A DNA stretch of 64,000 nucleotides from the NCBI RefSeq assembly GCF_048269205.1, contig NZ_JBLXJC010000001.1, forward strand, positions 1,240,001 to 1,304,000, given 5' to 3'. Shown piece after piece: positions 8,372-16,994 of this stretch; position 1 is the first letter of the stretch; every line of letters begins with the position of its first letter. A program made the position numbers and the translations under genes. Source of the DNA: Emcibacter sp048269205. GTDB taxonomy: Bacteria > Pseudomonadota > Alphaproteobacteria > Sphingomonadales > Emcibacteraceae. Under the pieces are notes generated by a model. The model was not told where the DNA came from. It saw nothing but the letters and a program-made list of their open reading frames with translations, and did not search any database.

Positions 8372-8401
8372 AAAAGGGCGGCACCAGGTGCCGCCCTTTT
8401 T
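8372..8401. terminator. Bidirectional intrinsic terminator
   Basis: A near-perfect GC-rich hairpin (AAAAGGGCGGCAC, short loop, GTGCCGCCCTTTT) has an A-run on one side and a T-run on the other. It lies between the convergent binding-protein and TonB receptor genes and can stop transcription from both. Confidence 0.85.
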
Positions 8402-8420
8402 GATGTGTATATACTGTTGC

Positions 8421-10784
8421 TTAGAAGTTCGCGCTGAACTCAATCCCGAAGGAGCGTGGTGGAGCAAATGCCACAGGGCGCTGCAGGTTGTTGGGCTGCG
8501 GTGGGCCGACACCGATGATATCGGCTTCCTGTGTCAGGTTTTTACCCCAGACGGACAATGTCCAGGCATCGCTTTCCGGCGTGTAGGAGACGCGCGCGCC
8601 AAATTTATGGACACTGGGGCGAAGGCGTTCCGGCACCTCGCCGATATCATCATAGACATCACTGCGTCCGCGCCAGTCACCGCGCAGGGTGAGGGAATCG
8701 CCATTGCCAAGGTCAATGTCATATTCGGCAACGACCGTACCAGTCCAGTCGGGGGCGTTATCCGGATGGGTGCCGCCGAAGTCAGTGAGCTCACCCGGGC
8801 CTGTTGCGATAAGCGTGCCGTCCTTGAACTTGGAATCGATGATCGCCAGGCTTCCGCTGAGGCGGAAATTGTCCGTAACCTGGAGGACGCCTTCCAGTTC
8901 AAGGCCGTAGACATTCGTACCTTTAACGTTCCGTACGATCTGGGAGAAGCCTTCGCCCTGGCCCACGAACTGCAGGATCTGCATGTCTTCGTAGGAAATG
9001 TAGAAAGCAGAGGCATTCAGGCGGAAGCGGTTACCAAAATCACCCTTGAAGCCGATCTCATAGTTGGTTGAGGTTTCTTCATCATAAGGTGTGGTCTGGT
9101 CTTCCAGCAGGAAAGGCTCGTTCTGGAAACCGCCTGTTTTATAACCGGAGGAGATAAGGGCGTAAACCAGCTTGTCGTCTGAAACTTTATATTCCAGAGA
9201 AGCCTTGTAGCTGATCTTGTCCCAGCTGTCGCTTGCGGAAACCGGAGTGATCAGGCCAACGGCTTCGTCGGCATTGGTGCCGCAGTTGAACAGGTCCGCA
9301 CCGGGATCAAAGGTACAGTCCGCAAAGCCTTCAAGAATGGCTCCACGTCCGAAACCAAAGTGCTGGGAGGTATAATCCTTGGTGTCTTTGCTCCAGCGAA
9401 TGCCACCGGTTGCGGACAGGTCGTCGGTGATATCATAGCTCAGTTCACCAAAAATGCCGATGGATTCTGTATCGCCGCTGTTGATACGGGTATCCTTGGT
9501 ATCGATGCGGTTCAGGCCGTACTCATTTTCGCCCAGATAGAACTGGTTTTCATCGAAACGCTCCTGATGGTCCTGCATATAATAGACACCGAACAACCAG
9601 CGCAATGCATCTCCGGAACCATGGTTGTCCAAGCGGATTTCCTCACTGAAGATCCAGGCATCGTTATGGTTTTCCTGGAACATCACATTGCGGGGCGTAC
9701 CGTTGGCCTCGATCAGATAGTCATTGGTGCCGTCGATGTAACTTGTCACGGAGGTCAAAGCCACATCATCGTTGATGTTGTAAACGATCTCGGATGTGAT
9801 ATTGAACATCTCACGCTTGATGAAAAAATCACCATCGGAAATTTCCGTCTTCCAGAAGTCACAGGAGTCGAAATAAACCAAGGGATTGCCATTGTCGTCA
9901 ACCCATGCCGGATGGCCGGGGCCAACTTCCATGGCGAGCGCACTTTCACCGGTGCCGTCCAGCATGGGCTGGGTGCAATCGGCAGACCGGCGAACAGAAG
10001 TTTCGTCGTCGTCCTTGTTATATTCCGCCTTGAGGTAGATCTGCAGATCATCTGACGGGTTAAAGAGCAAAGATCCCCGAATGGCGTAATTTTTCTCGCC
10101 ACTCAGCCGTTCACCGGTGGATGCGCTTTCCATATAACCATCGGAATAGTCGTAATTGGCCGCCAGGCGACCAAAGATATTCTCTCCAAGAGGGCCGCTG
10201 ACAAAGCCGTCAATGCCAACACTATTGAAGGTGTCTGCATTCAAGGTTACACCGGCTTCAAACTCTTCGGTTGGGCGTTTGCTGATGATATGCATCAGGC
10301 CGGCAGAGGCGTTTCGTCCAAAAGATGTTCCCTGAGGACCACGCAGGACCTCGACACGCTCGATATCAAACATGGCGGGGTTTTTCAGGAAATCCTTAGT
10401 GATCACGACGTTGTCGATGACGGTCTGTACAGAGGAATCACCGGAAGCACCCTCACTCTGGGAACTGATCCCGCGCATGCTGTATTCATGCTGCATCTTG
10501 TTGAACCGGACAAAGGCACCGCCCGGTGAAAAATCAAGAACATCGTTCACTGTGCTGATGCCCTGATCGCGGAGATAGTCGTCGGTCATGGCGTTAACAG
10601 AAACCGCCACATCCTGCAGACTTTCTTCATAGCGCCTGGATGTCACAACAATTTCTTCCAGGGTCATCATTTGTTCTTCCTGGGCGAAGGCGGGTACTGC
10701 CGGTCCCGTCAACGCAATCATTCCACTGGCGATCGCTGTCGCTCCGGCCAGATTGAATCGCAGAAGTTTTTGTTTATGGGTCAT
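8421..10784 (-). CDS. TonB-dependent outer-membrane receptor
   Basis: A 787-residue receptor with a Sec signal peptide (cleaved near AFA-QEE, about residue 35), a TonB-box-like EEIVVTSRR, a plug domain (DVLDFSPGGAFVRF; IERVEVLRGPQGTSFGRNAS) and a 22-strand-type barrel ending in FGIEFSANF with a C-terminal Phe. It imports a ligand across the outer membrane using TonB-ExbBD energy. Start 10784 was chosen because GGAGGT lies 10 bp upstream on the minus strand; an upstream in-frame start at 10832 has no such site and adds residues before the signal peptide. Its upstream region carries two LacI-type operators (11020, 11191), so it should be co-regulated with the hydroxylase and transporters. Confidence 0.93.
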   Translation of the reverse strand: MTHKQKLLRFNLAGATAIASGMIALTGPAVPAFAQEEQMMTLEEIVVTSRRYEESLQDVAVSVNAMTDDYLRDQGISTVNDVLDFSPGGAFVRFNKMQHEYSMRGISSQSEGASGDSSVQTVIDNVVITKDFLKNPAMFDIERVEVLRGPQGTSFGRNASAGLMHIISKRPTEEFEAGVTLNADTFNSVGIDGFVSGPLGENIFGRLAANYDYSDGYMESASTGERLSGEKNYAIRGSLLFNPSDDLQIYLKAEYNKDDDETSVRRSADCTQPMLDGTGESALAMEVGPGHPAWVDDNGNPLVYFDSCDFWKTEISDGDFFIKREMFNITSEIVYNINDDVALTSVTSYIDGTNDYLIEANGTPRNVMFQENHNDAWIFSEEIRLDNHGSGDALRWLFGVYYMQDHQERFDENQFYLGENEYGLNRIDTKDTRINSGDTESIGIFGELSYDITDDLSATGGIRWSKDTKDYTSQHFGFGRGAILEGFADCTFDPGADLFNCGTNADEAVGLITPVSASDSWDKISYKASLEYKVSDDKLVYALISSGYKTGGFQNEPFLLEDQTTPYDEETSTNYEIGFKGDFGNRFRLNASAFYISYEDMQILQFVGQGEGFSQIVRNVKGTNVYGLELEGVLQVTDNFRLSGSLAIIDSKFKDGTLIATGPGELTDFGGTHPDNAPDWTGTVVAEYDIDLGNGDSLTLRGDWRGRSDVYDDIGEVPERLRPSVHKFGARVSYTPESDAWTLSVWGKNLTQEADIIGVGPPQPNNLQRPVAFAPPRSFGIEFSANF

Positions 10785-11019
10785 GGGTATATGAACCTCC
10801 CTTTTTTTTAAGTTTTCACCGGTTTCTCCCACGAAACAGATGATCTTCTCACAAACAGCTTCATCCCGGACAGAAATATTTTTATTTCCGGTGGGAAGCT
10901 GTTCTTCCCTTATGGTTCTTTAGCCCTGATACCTGTTGCTGGAACGAGCTGCGCAGCAGCATCGGGAACGGGATCAGAGTAAAGTTAGTCATTCCCTATC
11001 AATCTCTCAGAACTTGATA

Positions 11020-11033
11020 TGCAAACGTTTGCT
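11020..11033. promoter_or_regulatory. LacI-type operator O2 (TGCAAACGTTTGCT)
   Basis: Contains the perfect 12-bp palindrome GCAAACGTTTGC. It is about 240 bp upstream of the TonB receptor ATG. On the minus strand a weak promoter (TTAACC, 17 bp, CATATC) would place this site in the spacer, as at O1. Confidence 0.7.
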
Positions 11034-11190
11034 TTTAAGGTTAAATAAATTCTGACCAAGCTCTGAAAGTCATTGTTTCTTGTATTGTACTTTTGGCGTC
11101 GGAAACTTGCCTGATTATGTATGTTTTTGGCAGGTGGCCGACTAAGCGGGTTTCCCCCATTGTGCTACTCTTACACATACTAACACCAAA

Positions 11191-11204
11191 TGCAAACGTT
11201 TGCT
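11191..11204. promoter_or_regulatory. LacI-type operator O3 (TGCAAACGTTTGCT)
   Basis: Identical in sequence to O2, 171 bp away, in the middle of the divergent region. It has no clear promoter around it, so it may be an auxiliary looping site. Confidence 0.65.
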
Positions 11205-11361
11205 CTGACAGTATAGATGTTTTTCCTTAATGCTCAATATGAAATTTTATAGATTTTAGAAATAGACATTAACAAGCTGAAAAATAAGACAAAATTTCTG
11301 AAATTTAATACCCTGAAGTCATCAGAGAAATTCTGAAACAGTCAAACATTCTGTATTTGCC

Positions 11362-11410
11362 GATATCCTGCTGGCTTGATCCATGTCGATTGAGCTGGCG
11401 TCAGGATATC
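11362..11410. repeat. Interrupted inverted repeat GATATCCTG / CAGGATATC
   Basis: Two perfect 9-bp arms (11362-11370 and 11402-11410) are separated by 31 bp just upstream of the hydroxylase promoter. It could be a second regulator site or a folded leader; the function is unknown. Confidence 0.4.
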
Positions 11411-11432
11411 AGGTTGAATAAGAGGATAGAAC

Positions 11433-11461
11433 TTGACAAAGGCAAACGATTGCACAATTCT
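11433..11461 (+). promoter_or_regulatory. Candidate promoter of the molybdenum hydroxylase genes
   Basis: A consensus TTGACA at 11433-11438 is followed after 17 bp by a weak AATTCT. The spacer holds LacI-type operator O4, the same layout as at 7225. The first gene starts at 11573, giving a leader of about 105 nt. Confidence 0.5.
11441..11454. promoter_or_regulatory. LacI-type operator O4 (GGCAAACGATTGCA)
   Basis: Core GCAAACGATTGC matches O1 exactly. It lies in the spacer of the putative hydroxylase promoter, predicting direct repression of the two hydroxylase genes. Confidence 0.7.
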
Positions 11462-11572
11462 TCCCGAGGAAGAATGGAGGCTGCTGTTTATGTCACATGT
11501 GCAGTCAGGTAGAATAGGGGACATTGAACTACCCGGTCTTCATTTCTTCCTCTTTTCGAAGGAGGTCAGCTC

Positions 11573-12052
11573 ATGGGAGATTTTGATATCAGCTTTGTCA
11601 TTAACGGTGAGGCTGTTTCATTCAGTGTGCCGGCAGAGACAAAACTGCTTTACCTATTACGCAACGATTTGAGGCTTAACGGACCGAAATTCGGTTGTGG
11701 TCTTGGCCAGTGCGGGGCCTGTACGGTGCTGGTGGATGGTGTCTCCATGAGGTCATGTATTCTCGATGCAGGGGATGTCGACGGGACAGAAGTGACTACT
11801 CTGGAAGGCCTGGGTAACAGGCAGTCGCCACACCCCCTTCAGCAGGCCTTCATTGATCAGCAGGCCATGCAGTGTGGATATTGCAGCAACGGGATGATCA
11901 TGACGGCGGCCGGCTTTCTTCAGGACAATAAGAGCCCGACAAAGGAGGAAATCAAAGACGCATTGGCGGCCAACCTTTGTCGTTGCGGTGCTCATCAGCG
12001 TATCATTGATGCGGTCGCACAATGTGCCGGGGAGAGTTCTGATGACAACTGA
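11573..12052 (+). CDS. Molybdenum hydroxylase small subunit, [2Fe-2S] (IorA-like)
   Basis: This 159-residue xanthine-dehydrogenase-family iron-sulfur subunit has a plant-ferredoxin-type cluster (Cys42, 47, 50 and 62, in GCGLGQCGACT) and a C-terminal all-helical cluster domain (Cys101, 104, 136 and 138, in CGYC and CRC). It passes electrons from the molybdenum centre of the large subunit to an external acceptor. ATG 11573 follows a strong GGAGGT. The next gene overlaps its 3' end by 11 bp. No FAD subunit gene is present, which is typical of the isoquinoline 1-oxidoreductase type rather than classical xanthine dehydrogenase. Confidence 0.93.
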   Translation: MGDFDISFVINGEAVSFSVPAETKLLYLLRNDLRLNGPKFGCGLGQCGACTVLVDGVSMRSCILDAGDVDGTEVTTLEGLGNRQSPHPLQQAFIDQQAMQCGYCSNGMIMTAAGFLQDNKSPTKEEIKDALAANLCRCGAHQRIIDAVAQCAGESSDDN

Positions 12053-14276
12053 ATTTTGCCCGGTCTTGACCAGGCGGCATCTTTTAAAGGCGGGTGCAGC
12101 AGCGGCCTTCACCGTTTATTTTGGCCTCCCTGAAAATCTGGCCGCAGCGGCGCAGGGGAAGCTGGCGAAAAGCCTGCAGACAACACCTGCATTGGCAAGC
12201 TGGATCAACATTGACGAACACAACATGGCTGTCGTTTATACCGGGAAGGTGGAACTGGGGCAGGGGATCAGGACAGCGATTGCCCAGATAGTGGCGGATG
12301 AACTGGATCTTGCTCTGGCTCAAATTACTGTATGGTCGGCAGAAACCGATGTCTCACCGGACGAGGGGTATACCTACGGCAGTATGTCCATTCAGCAAAG
12401 CGGCATGGCGGTGCGGCAGGCGGCGGCTGAATTAAGGTGGCTGCTGGTGGAACGGGCCGCCACAAAATGGGCTGTCCCTGAAGGACAAATCAAGACTCAT
12501 GACGGCTATTTGTCGGTTGGGTCCAGGTCAATATCCTATGGCGCCCTGATCAAGGAAACCGGAAATATTGAGGAAAAGGCCAGTGGTCGTGTGAAGCCCC
12601 GGAAGGCGGTTGACAGGAAGGTGGCAGGAACGTCAGTAAACAGAACTGACATACCGGCCAAGGTCTTTGCTGAAGAGTCATATATCCATGACATCCGGCT
12701 TCCTGGAATGCGTCATGCCCGTATGGTCCGGCCGCCTTCTTACACGGCACGGCTGGGAAGTATGGAAGGGATTGTGTCGTCGGATCTTCCGGGTTCTGCG
12801 AAAATAGTCCGGGAAAATAATTTTGTTGCTGTAGTCGCAGAAAGGGAAGAGCAAGCAATAGGGGCCGCAGAGAAACTGGCTGAAACATTGCACTGGCAGG
12901 AAGTTGGGCAACTCCCGGATATGAATGGTCTTGAGGCCTTTATCAGCGATCACCCTGACACCAGGACAGAAGTCATCAGAAAGCCGGTCTCTGAACGCAA
13001 ATCATTCACCCACACGGCACGTTATTATCGACCTTACCAGGCGCATGCCAGCCTGGGGCCGTCCATCGGGCTGGCCCTTTGGTCAGAAAATATCCTTACG
13101 GTCTGGACGCATAGTCAGGGGATCTATCCGCTCAGGCGGGAAATTTCGGCCCTTTTGAAATTGCCGGAAGCGGCCATAAAAGTCATTCACCGGGACGGTG
13201 CCGGTTGTTATGGACATAACGGCGCAGATGATGCTGCGCTAGAGGCTGCCTGGATTGCCATGAAGATGCCGGGCGTGCCTGTGCGCCTGCAATGGATGCG
13301 CCAGGAGGAGTTCAGATGGGAGCCTTACGGTCCGGCCATGATTATGGAAGCGGCGGCAGAATTGACAACAGAGGGTACTATCTCGAGTTGGCAGTATGAT
13401 GTCCGGGGCTTTCCCCATTCCACACGGCCCAACGGTGGCGGGGAAAATCTGCTGGCGGCCCGGTTGCTTGAACCGGACCGGAAATTTTCGGCACCGCGAC
13501 CGATACCCCAACCGGCAGGTGGTCTGGATCGGAACGCAGTTCCTTATTATGATCTTCCGGACCAGAAGATCACCAAAAACTATATCCCCAATAGTCCACT
13601 TCGAACCTCGGCATTACGGGGGTTGGGAGCTTACGGTAATATATTCGCCATTGAATCCTTTATGGACGAACTGGCGCATAGGGTTGGCGCAGATCCGGTT
13701 CGCTTCAGGCTGAAGCATCTGACCGACCCAAGGGGCCGAGCGGTGATCACTGAGGCAGCGGATATGGCCGGTTGGCAGGATGCAGCGAAGAATTTCGGGG
13801 GCCGTTCGGCCGGCCGGGGTCTTGCTTTTGCCAGATACAAGAACCTGGGCGGCTATCTGGCAGTTTGTGTGGATCTGGATTATGACCCAACAAACGGGAC
13901 GATTAAGCTTCGGAAAATCAATGCGGCAGTGGATTGCGGCGAGGTGATCAATCCGGACGGGGTACGGAACCAGGTTGAAGGGGGGCTGCTCCAGAGCGCT
14001 AGCTGGACTCTTTATGAGCAGGTCAGCTTCGATCGCAAACAGATACTGTCTGAAGACTGGGTCAGCTACCCGATTATGACGTTTGATTCTGTGCCGGAAG
14101 TACACGTGCACCTGATTGAGGCAAAAGATAATCCTCCGCTCGGGGCGGGTGAAGTGGCACAGGGCCCAATGTCTGCAGCCATTGCCAACGCCTTGTTCTG
14201 GGCGACCGGAGTCCGGCTGAGGTCATTGCCTTTCACAGCAGAAAAAAATCTGGAATCCATTCAGTCCACAGTATGA
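12042..14276 (+). CDS. Molybdenum hydroxylase large subunit, isoquinoline 1-oxidoreductase beta-like
   Basis: A 744-residue molybdopterin-binding subunit. The N-terminus has a twin-arginine signal (LTRRHLLKAGAAAAFTVYFG), so the heterodimer is probably exported folded to the periplasm with the small subunit carried along. Family landmarks include GKVELGQGIRTAIAQI near 70-85, SPLRTSALRGLGAYGNIFAI in the middle, and near the C-terminus the catalytic glutamate in GAGEVAQGP. Such enzymes hydroxylate N-heteroaromatics or oxidise aldehydes with water as oxygen donor. ATG 12042 (preceded by GGGGAGAG) was chosen over an in-frame start at 11988, which would lie deep in the previous gene. No cytochrome subunit is encoded next to it, so the electron acceptor is unknown. 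Confidence 0.9.
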   Translation: MTTEFCPVLTRRHLLKAGAAAAFTVYFGLPENLAAAAQGKLAKSLQTTPALASWINIDEHNMAVVYTGKVELGQGIRTAIAQIVADELDLALAQITVWSAETDVSPDEGYTYGSMSIQQSGMAVRQAAAELRWLLVERAATKWAVPEGQIKTHDGYLSVGSRSISYGALIKETGNIEEKASGRVKPRKAVDRKVAGTSVNRTDIPAKVFAEESYIHDIRLPGMRHARMVRPPSYTARLGSMEGIVSSDLPGSAKIVRENNFVAVVAEREEQAIGAAEKLAETLHWQEVGQLPDMNGLEAFISDHPDTRTEVIRKPVSERKSFTHTARYYRPYQAHASLGPSIGLALWSENILTVWTHSQGIYPLRREISALLKLPEAAIKVIHRDGAGCYGHNGADDAALEAAWIAMKMPGVPVRLQWMRQEEFRWEPYGPAMIMEAAAELTTEGTISSWQYDVRGFPHSTRPNGGGENLLAARLLEPDRKFSAPRPIPQPAGGLDRNAVPYYDLPDQKITKNYIPNSPLRTSALRGLGAYGNIFAIESFMDELAHRVGADPVRFRLKHLTDPRGRAVITEAADMAGWQDAAKNFGGRSAGRGLAFARYKNLGGYLAVCVDLDYDPTNGTIKLRKINAAVDCGEVINPDGVRNQVEGGLLQSASWTLYEQVSFDRKQILSEDWVSYPIMTFDSVPEVHVHLIEAKDNPPLGAGEVAQGPMSAAIANALFWATGVRLRSLPFTAEKNLESIQSTV

Positions 14277-14309
14277 TTTCAGGACGAAAAGAGATTTCAG
14301 AATTACTTG

Positions 14310-14338
14310 TTGCAAATCAATGCAAACGTATGCATATT
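14310..14338 (+). promoter_or_regulatory. Candidate promoter of the osmC-TRAP-MFS unit
   Basis: TTGCAA (14310-14315), a 17-bp spacer and CATATT (14333-14338) lie 52 bp before the ATG of the OsmC gene. Operator O5 fills the spacer and overlaps the -10, matching the pattern at the other regulated promoters. Confidence 0.5.
14321..14334. promoter_or_regulatory. LacI-type operator O5 (TGCAAACGTATGCA)
   Basis: A LacI/GalR-type palindrome with central CG, between the hydroxylase and OsmC genes. It should control the downstream run of same-strand genes up to 21800. Confidence 0.72.
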
Positions 14339-14389
14339 ATTTTGAAAGTGATTCTTCGACAGTCATATCTCAAGGAACAGGAGCAGATC

Positions 14390-14881
14390 ATGGTAACGGT
14401 TATTTCAGCAGAAGAGCTAGACAAGCCAATCATCCGGCGGAAGTCAGTATCCGTTCACAACGATGGTTCAATGAAGGCTGTTGTTGATTGCGGGGAGTTC
14501 GGCTCTTTTGTCACAGATGAGCCTGTTCCACATGGTGGTAGCGGAGAGGGCCCATCTCCTTTGCAGGCTGTCCTGGGTGCGCTGAGCGGGTGCAAGGCAG
14601 TCACCTTTAATCGCACGGCGAAGGAATTCGGCTTCAGTTATCAAGGTATCGATTTCGATTCCAGTTTTACGATTGATGTGCGCGGTCGCAAGGGGGTCAG
14701 GGGAGTTGTTCCTCATTTTCAGACAATCAGGGTGCAGGCCAACGTAAAGACCGACGAACCCGAGGACCGGCTTCGGGAAGTGATTGAGGAAGTCGGGGCG
14801 CGCTGCCCCGTGTATAATCTGCTTAAAGATGCAGAGGTCAATGTAGAGTTTACCTGGGTCAGATGCCCTTCCGGCAACTGA
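14390..14881 (+). CDS. OsmC/Ohr family protein
   Basis: A 163-residue OsmC-fold protein. The paired reactive cysteines expected of the family are present: Cys68 in GALSGCKAV and Cys139 in GARCPVYN. OsmC/Ohr proteins reduce organic or fatty-acid hydroperoxides using lipoyl- or thiol-based reductants. Start 14390 was chosen because AGGAACAGGAG precedes it and it lies downstream of the operator-promoter; an upstream in-frame start at 14273 would place 39 extra residues across the promoter. Co-regulation with a hydroxylase that can generate reactive oxygen is sensible, but the substrate is not known. Confidence 0.88.
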   Translation: MVTVISAEELDKPIIRRKSVSVHNDGSMKAVVDCGEFGSFVTDEPVPHGGSGEGPSPLQAVLGALSGCKAVTFNRTAKEFGFSYQGIDFDSSFTIDVRGRKGVRGVVPHFQTIRVQANVKTDEPEDRLREVIEEVGARCPVYNLLKDAEVNVEFTWVRCPSGN

Positions 14882-14932
14882 ATTGGGAAATAAGATTATA
14901 ATAAGTCAAGTAAATCAAATTTGGAGAAAAAT

Positions 14933-15880
14933 ATGTCATCGGTAGAAAGCGGTCTTAAAATTGGCTGGATTGGAGCTGGGCGAATGGGATTTCCCATGGC
15001 GGCCCGTTTGGCCAAGGCTGGAAACAACGTGGCAGTTTATAACAGAACACGGGCGAAGGCCGAACCGTTGACGGAATATGGCGCCAGCATTGTTGATACG
15101 CCGGCGGAACTGGCCGATTGCGATGTGATATTCACGATGGTTTCCACATCGAAAGACCTGGCCCAGGTATTGGCGGGAGAAAACGGTGTATTTTCCGGCA
15201 TCTCCGGTAATGCGCCAAAATGTTTTGTCGATTGCAGCAGTGTTTCTGTGGAAGCCTCCGCTGAAATGAGGGAAGCCGCAAAGAAAATCGGTTCGGATTT
15301 CATTGCCGCGCCGGTGAGCGGCAACGGCAAGGTCGTCAAGGCCGGTAAACTGACGATCGTGGCCTCCGGGCCGGAAGCAGCCTTCAAGCTGGTGGAGCCG
15401 TTCCTTCAGGCCGTGGGGGTTGGAGTGACCTATGTGGGTGAGGGCGAACTGGCCCGCAGTGTGAAGATCTGTCACAACGTTCTTCTGGCGGTTGTTACTC
15501 AAAACCTTGCAGAAATTACCATCCTTGCGGAGAAGGCCGGTGTGCCCCGTCACGCGTTTCTTGACTTTATCAATAACAGTGTGATGGGGTCGGTGTTTAC
15601 CCGCTATAAAACTCCGAGCTGGGTGAACCTGGACTTTACGACAACATTCACGCCTGAGTTGATGCGAAAGGATGTGGACCTTGGTCTTGCCATGGGTAAA
15701 GAGCTGGAGGTGCCGATGCCTGTGACATCCATTACCCGTGATGTCATTCAGTCATCCATGGGGCATGGCAACAAAGGCGACATCGATTTTGGCATTGTCT
15801 TCAAGTATATGGCTGAGTGTTCGGGACTTGACCTGGTGTCTGAAGATGTCGAGGTTCTCTCCGGCCTCGAAACAGATTGA
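14933..15880 (+). CDS. NAD(P)-dependent oxidoreductase, 3-hydroxyisobutyrate dehydrogenase family
   Basis: A 315-residue beta-hydroxyacid dehydrogenase. It has an N-terminal Rossmann motif (GWIGAGRMGFPMAARLAKAG), the family substrate signature APVSGNGKVVKAGKLTI in the middle, and the catalytic lysine in GELARSVKICHNVLLA. It probably interconverts a 3-hydroxyacid and the corresponding semialdehyde or ketone. ATG 14933 was chosen over TTG 14921 because TTGGAGA serves it as ribosome binding site. It follows osmC by 51 bp and precedes the TRAP genes by about 10 bp, so it is likely part of the same transcript. Its product could feed the aldehyde dehydrogenase at 3273 (inference). Confidence 0.9.
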   Translation: MSSVESGLKIGWIGAGRMGFPMAARLAKAGNNVAVYNRTRAKAEPLTEYGASIVDTPAELADCDVIFTMVSTSKDLAQVLAGENGVFSGISGNAPKCFVDCSSVSVEASAEMREAAKKIGSDFIAAPVSGNGKVVKAGKLTIVASGPEAAFKLVEPFLQAVGVGVTYVGEGELARSVKICHNVLLAVVTQNLAEITILAEKAGVPRHAFLDFINNSVMGSVFTRYKTPSWVNLDFTTTFTPELMRKDVDLGLAMGKELEVPMPVTSITRDVIQSSMGHGNKGDIDFGIVFKYMAECSGLDLVSEDVEVLSGLETD

Positions 15881-15890
15881 TACTTCGGAC

Positions 15891-16940
15891 ATGATGGTAA
15901 TGATGACTAAACCGGTGGTAAAATATGTTGTTCTGTTTCTTTGCATGCTGCTTGTCGGCAGTTGCAGGGACGTGGAAAGTGACAAAACCATTGTCATCAA
16001 GTTTTCCCATGTGGTGGCGCCCAACACACCCAAAGGCAGGGGGGCGTCACTTTTCAAAGAGCTTGTGGAAAAACGCCTGCCCGGTCGGGTTGTGGTGGAG
16101 GTTTATCCTTCCTCCCAGTTAATGGGGGATGATGAATCCCTGGAGGCTCTTGCCTTTAACGATGTTCAGATGACGGCAGTGTCCCTGTCCAAATATAACC
16201 GGTTCACGACAAAGTTTCAGATTTTTGACCTGCCATTTCTGTTTGATGATCAGGCTGCGGTGAAACGGTTTTTCAAATCACCCGAAGGACAGTCACTCCT
16301 GAATGTTCTCGCGGATAAGGGGTTTAAAGGTCTTGGCTTCTGGCCCAATGGTATGAAGCAGCTGGGCGCACCCCGGCCGTTGAAATTGCCGACAGATGCT
16401 GCCGGATTGAAATTCCGGATCATGGAATCCGATGTTCTTGAGGAACAGTTTTTGGCGCTAAAGGCCAATCCGCAGAAGATGGCTTTTCGGGAAGTCTATC
16501 AGGGCCTGCAGACCGGAACCATTGATGGGCAGGAAAATACCTGGTCCAATATATGGTCCCGGAAGTTTTTTGAAGTCCAGCCGTATATTACGGAAAGCAA
16601 TCATGGGTTTATCGGATATGCCTGGATGGTCAATACGGAATTCTGGGATAGCCTGCCACCCGACGTGAGGGCAGTTCTCGAGACAATCGTCGAGGACGTG
16701 AACGAACAGGTCAACAAAATGGCCTATGATCTTAATCAGGGCGCTCGGGAAAAAATTCTCGAACAGGGGAGCAGTAAAATTCTGCAACTTACCCCTCTCG
16801 AAACAAAAGCCTGGAAAAAGGTCATGACACCGGTATGGGACCAGTTTGCGCCGGTGATCGGGGAAGACCTGATAGCGGCCGCACTTCGTGCAAATGGTGA
16901 AGATAAAGCCCCGCCGGAGAATCCCCGGGAAGGGGAATGA
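15891..16940 (+). CDS. TRAP transporter substrate-binding lipoprotein, DctP family
   Basis: A 349-residue extracytoplasmic receptor. The signal peptide ends in a lipobox (LLVGSC at about 17-22), so the mature protein is probably membrane-anchored through lipidated Cys, less common than free periplasmic DctP. DctP hallmarks are IVIKFSHVVAPNTPKG near 30-46, the ligand-contact region around KFRIMESDVLEEQF, and FREVYQGLQTGTIDGQENTW. Several ATG codons (15891, 15894, 15900 and 15903) are possible and none has a strong ribosome binding site; translation may be coupled to the gene ending 10 bp upstream. It forms a transporter with the next two genes. Confidence 0.9.
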   Translation: MMVMMTKPVVKYVVLFLCMLLVGSCRDVESDKTIVIKFSHVVAPNTPKGRGASLFKELVEKRLPGRVVVEVYPSSQLMGDDESLEALAFNDVQMTAVSLSKYNRFTTKFQIFDLPFLFDDQAAVKRFFKSPEGQSLLNVLADKGFKGLGFWPNGMKQLGAPRPLKLPTDAAGLKFRIMESDVLEEQFLALKANPQKMAFREVYQGLQTGTIDGQENTWSNIWSRKFFEVQPYITESNHGFIGYAWMVNTEFWDSLPPDVRAVLETIVEDVNEQVNKMAYDLNQGAREKILEQGSSKILQLTPLETKAWKKVMTPVWDQFAPVIGEDLIAAALRANGEDKAPPENPREGE

Positions 16941-16994
16941 ATAAAACAACGGGGTAGTCTAACCGCCGTGAGAATTAATGTTGGGAGGACGTGA

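Larger units (their letters stand above)
10785..11572. other. Long divergent regulatory region between TonB receptor and molybdenum hydroxylase
   Basis: This is 788 bp without a convincing gene, AT-rich compared with its flanks. It contains three LacI-type operators (11020-11033, 11191-11204, 11441-11454), a promoter-like TTGACA at 11433 for the hydroxylase, an interrupted inverted repeat at 11362-11410 and ribosome binding sites for both flanking genes (GGAGGT near 10795 on minus and 11561 on plus). The only frame of about 60 codons (minus, 11342-11524) has no ribosome binding site and looks random. Three operators in one region would allow DNA looping. Confidence 0.7.

Noticed and set aside
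11342..11524. 60-residue minus-strand frame in the divergent regulatory region
   Set aside because: No ribosome binding site, and it covers an operator, a promoter and an inverted repeat.
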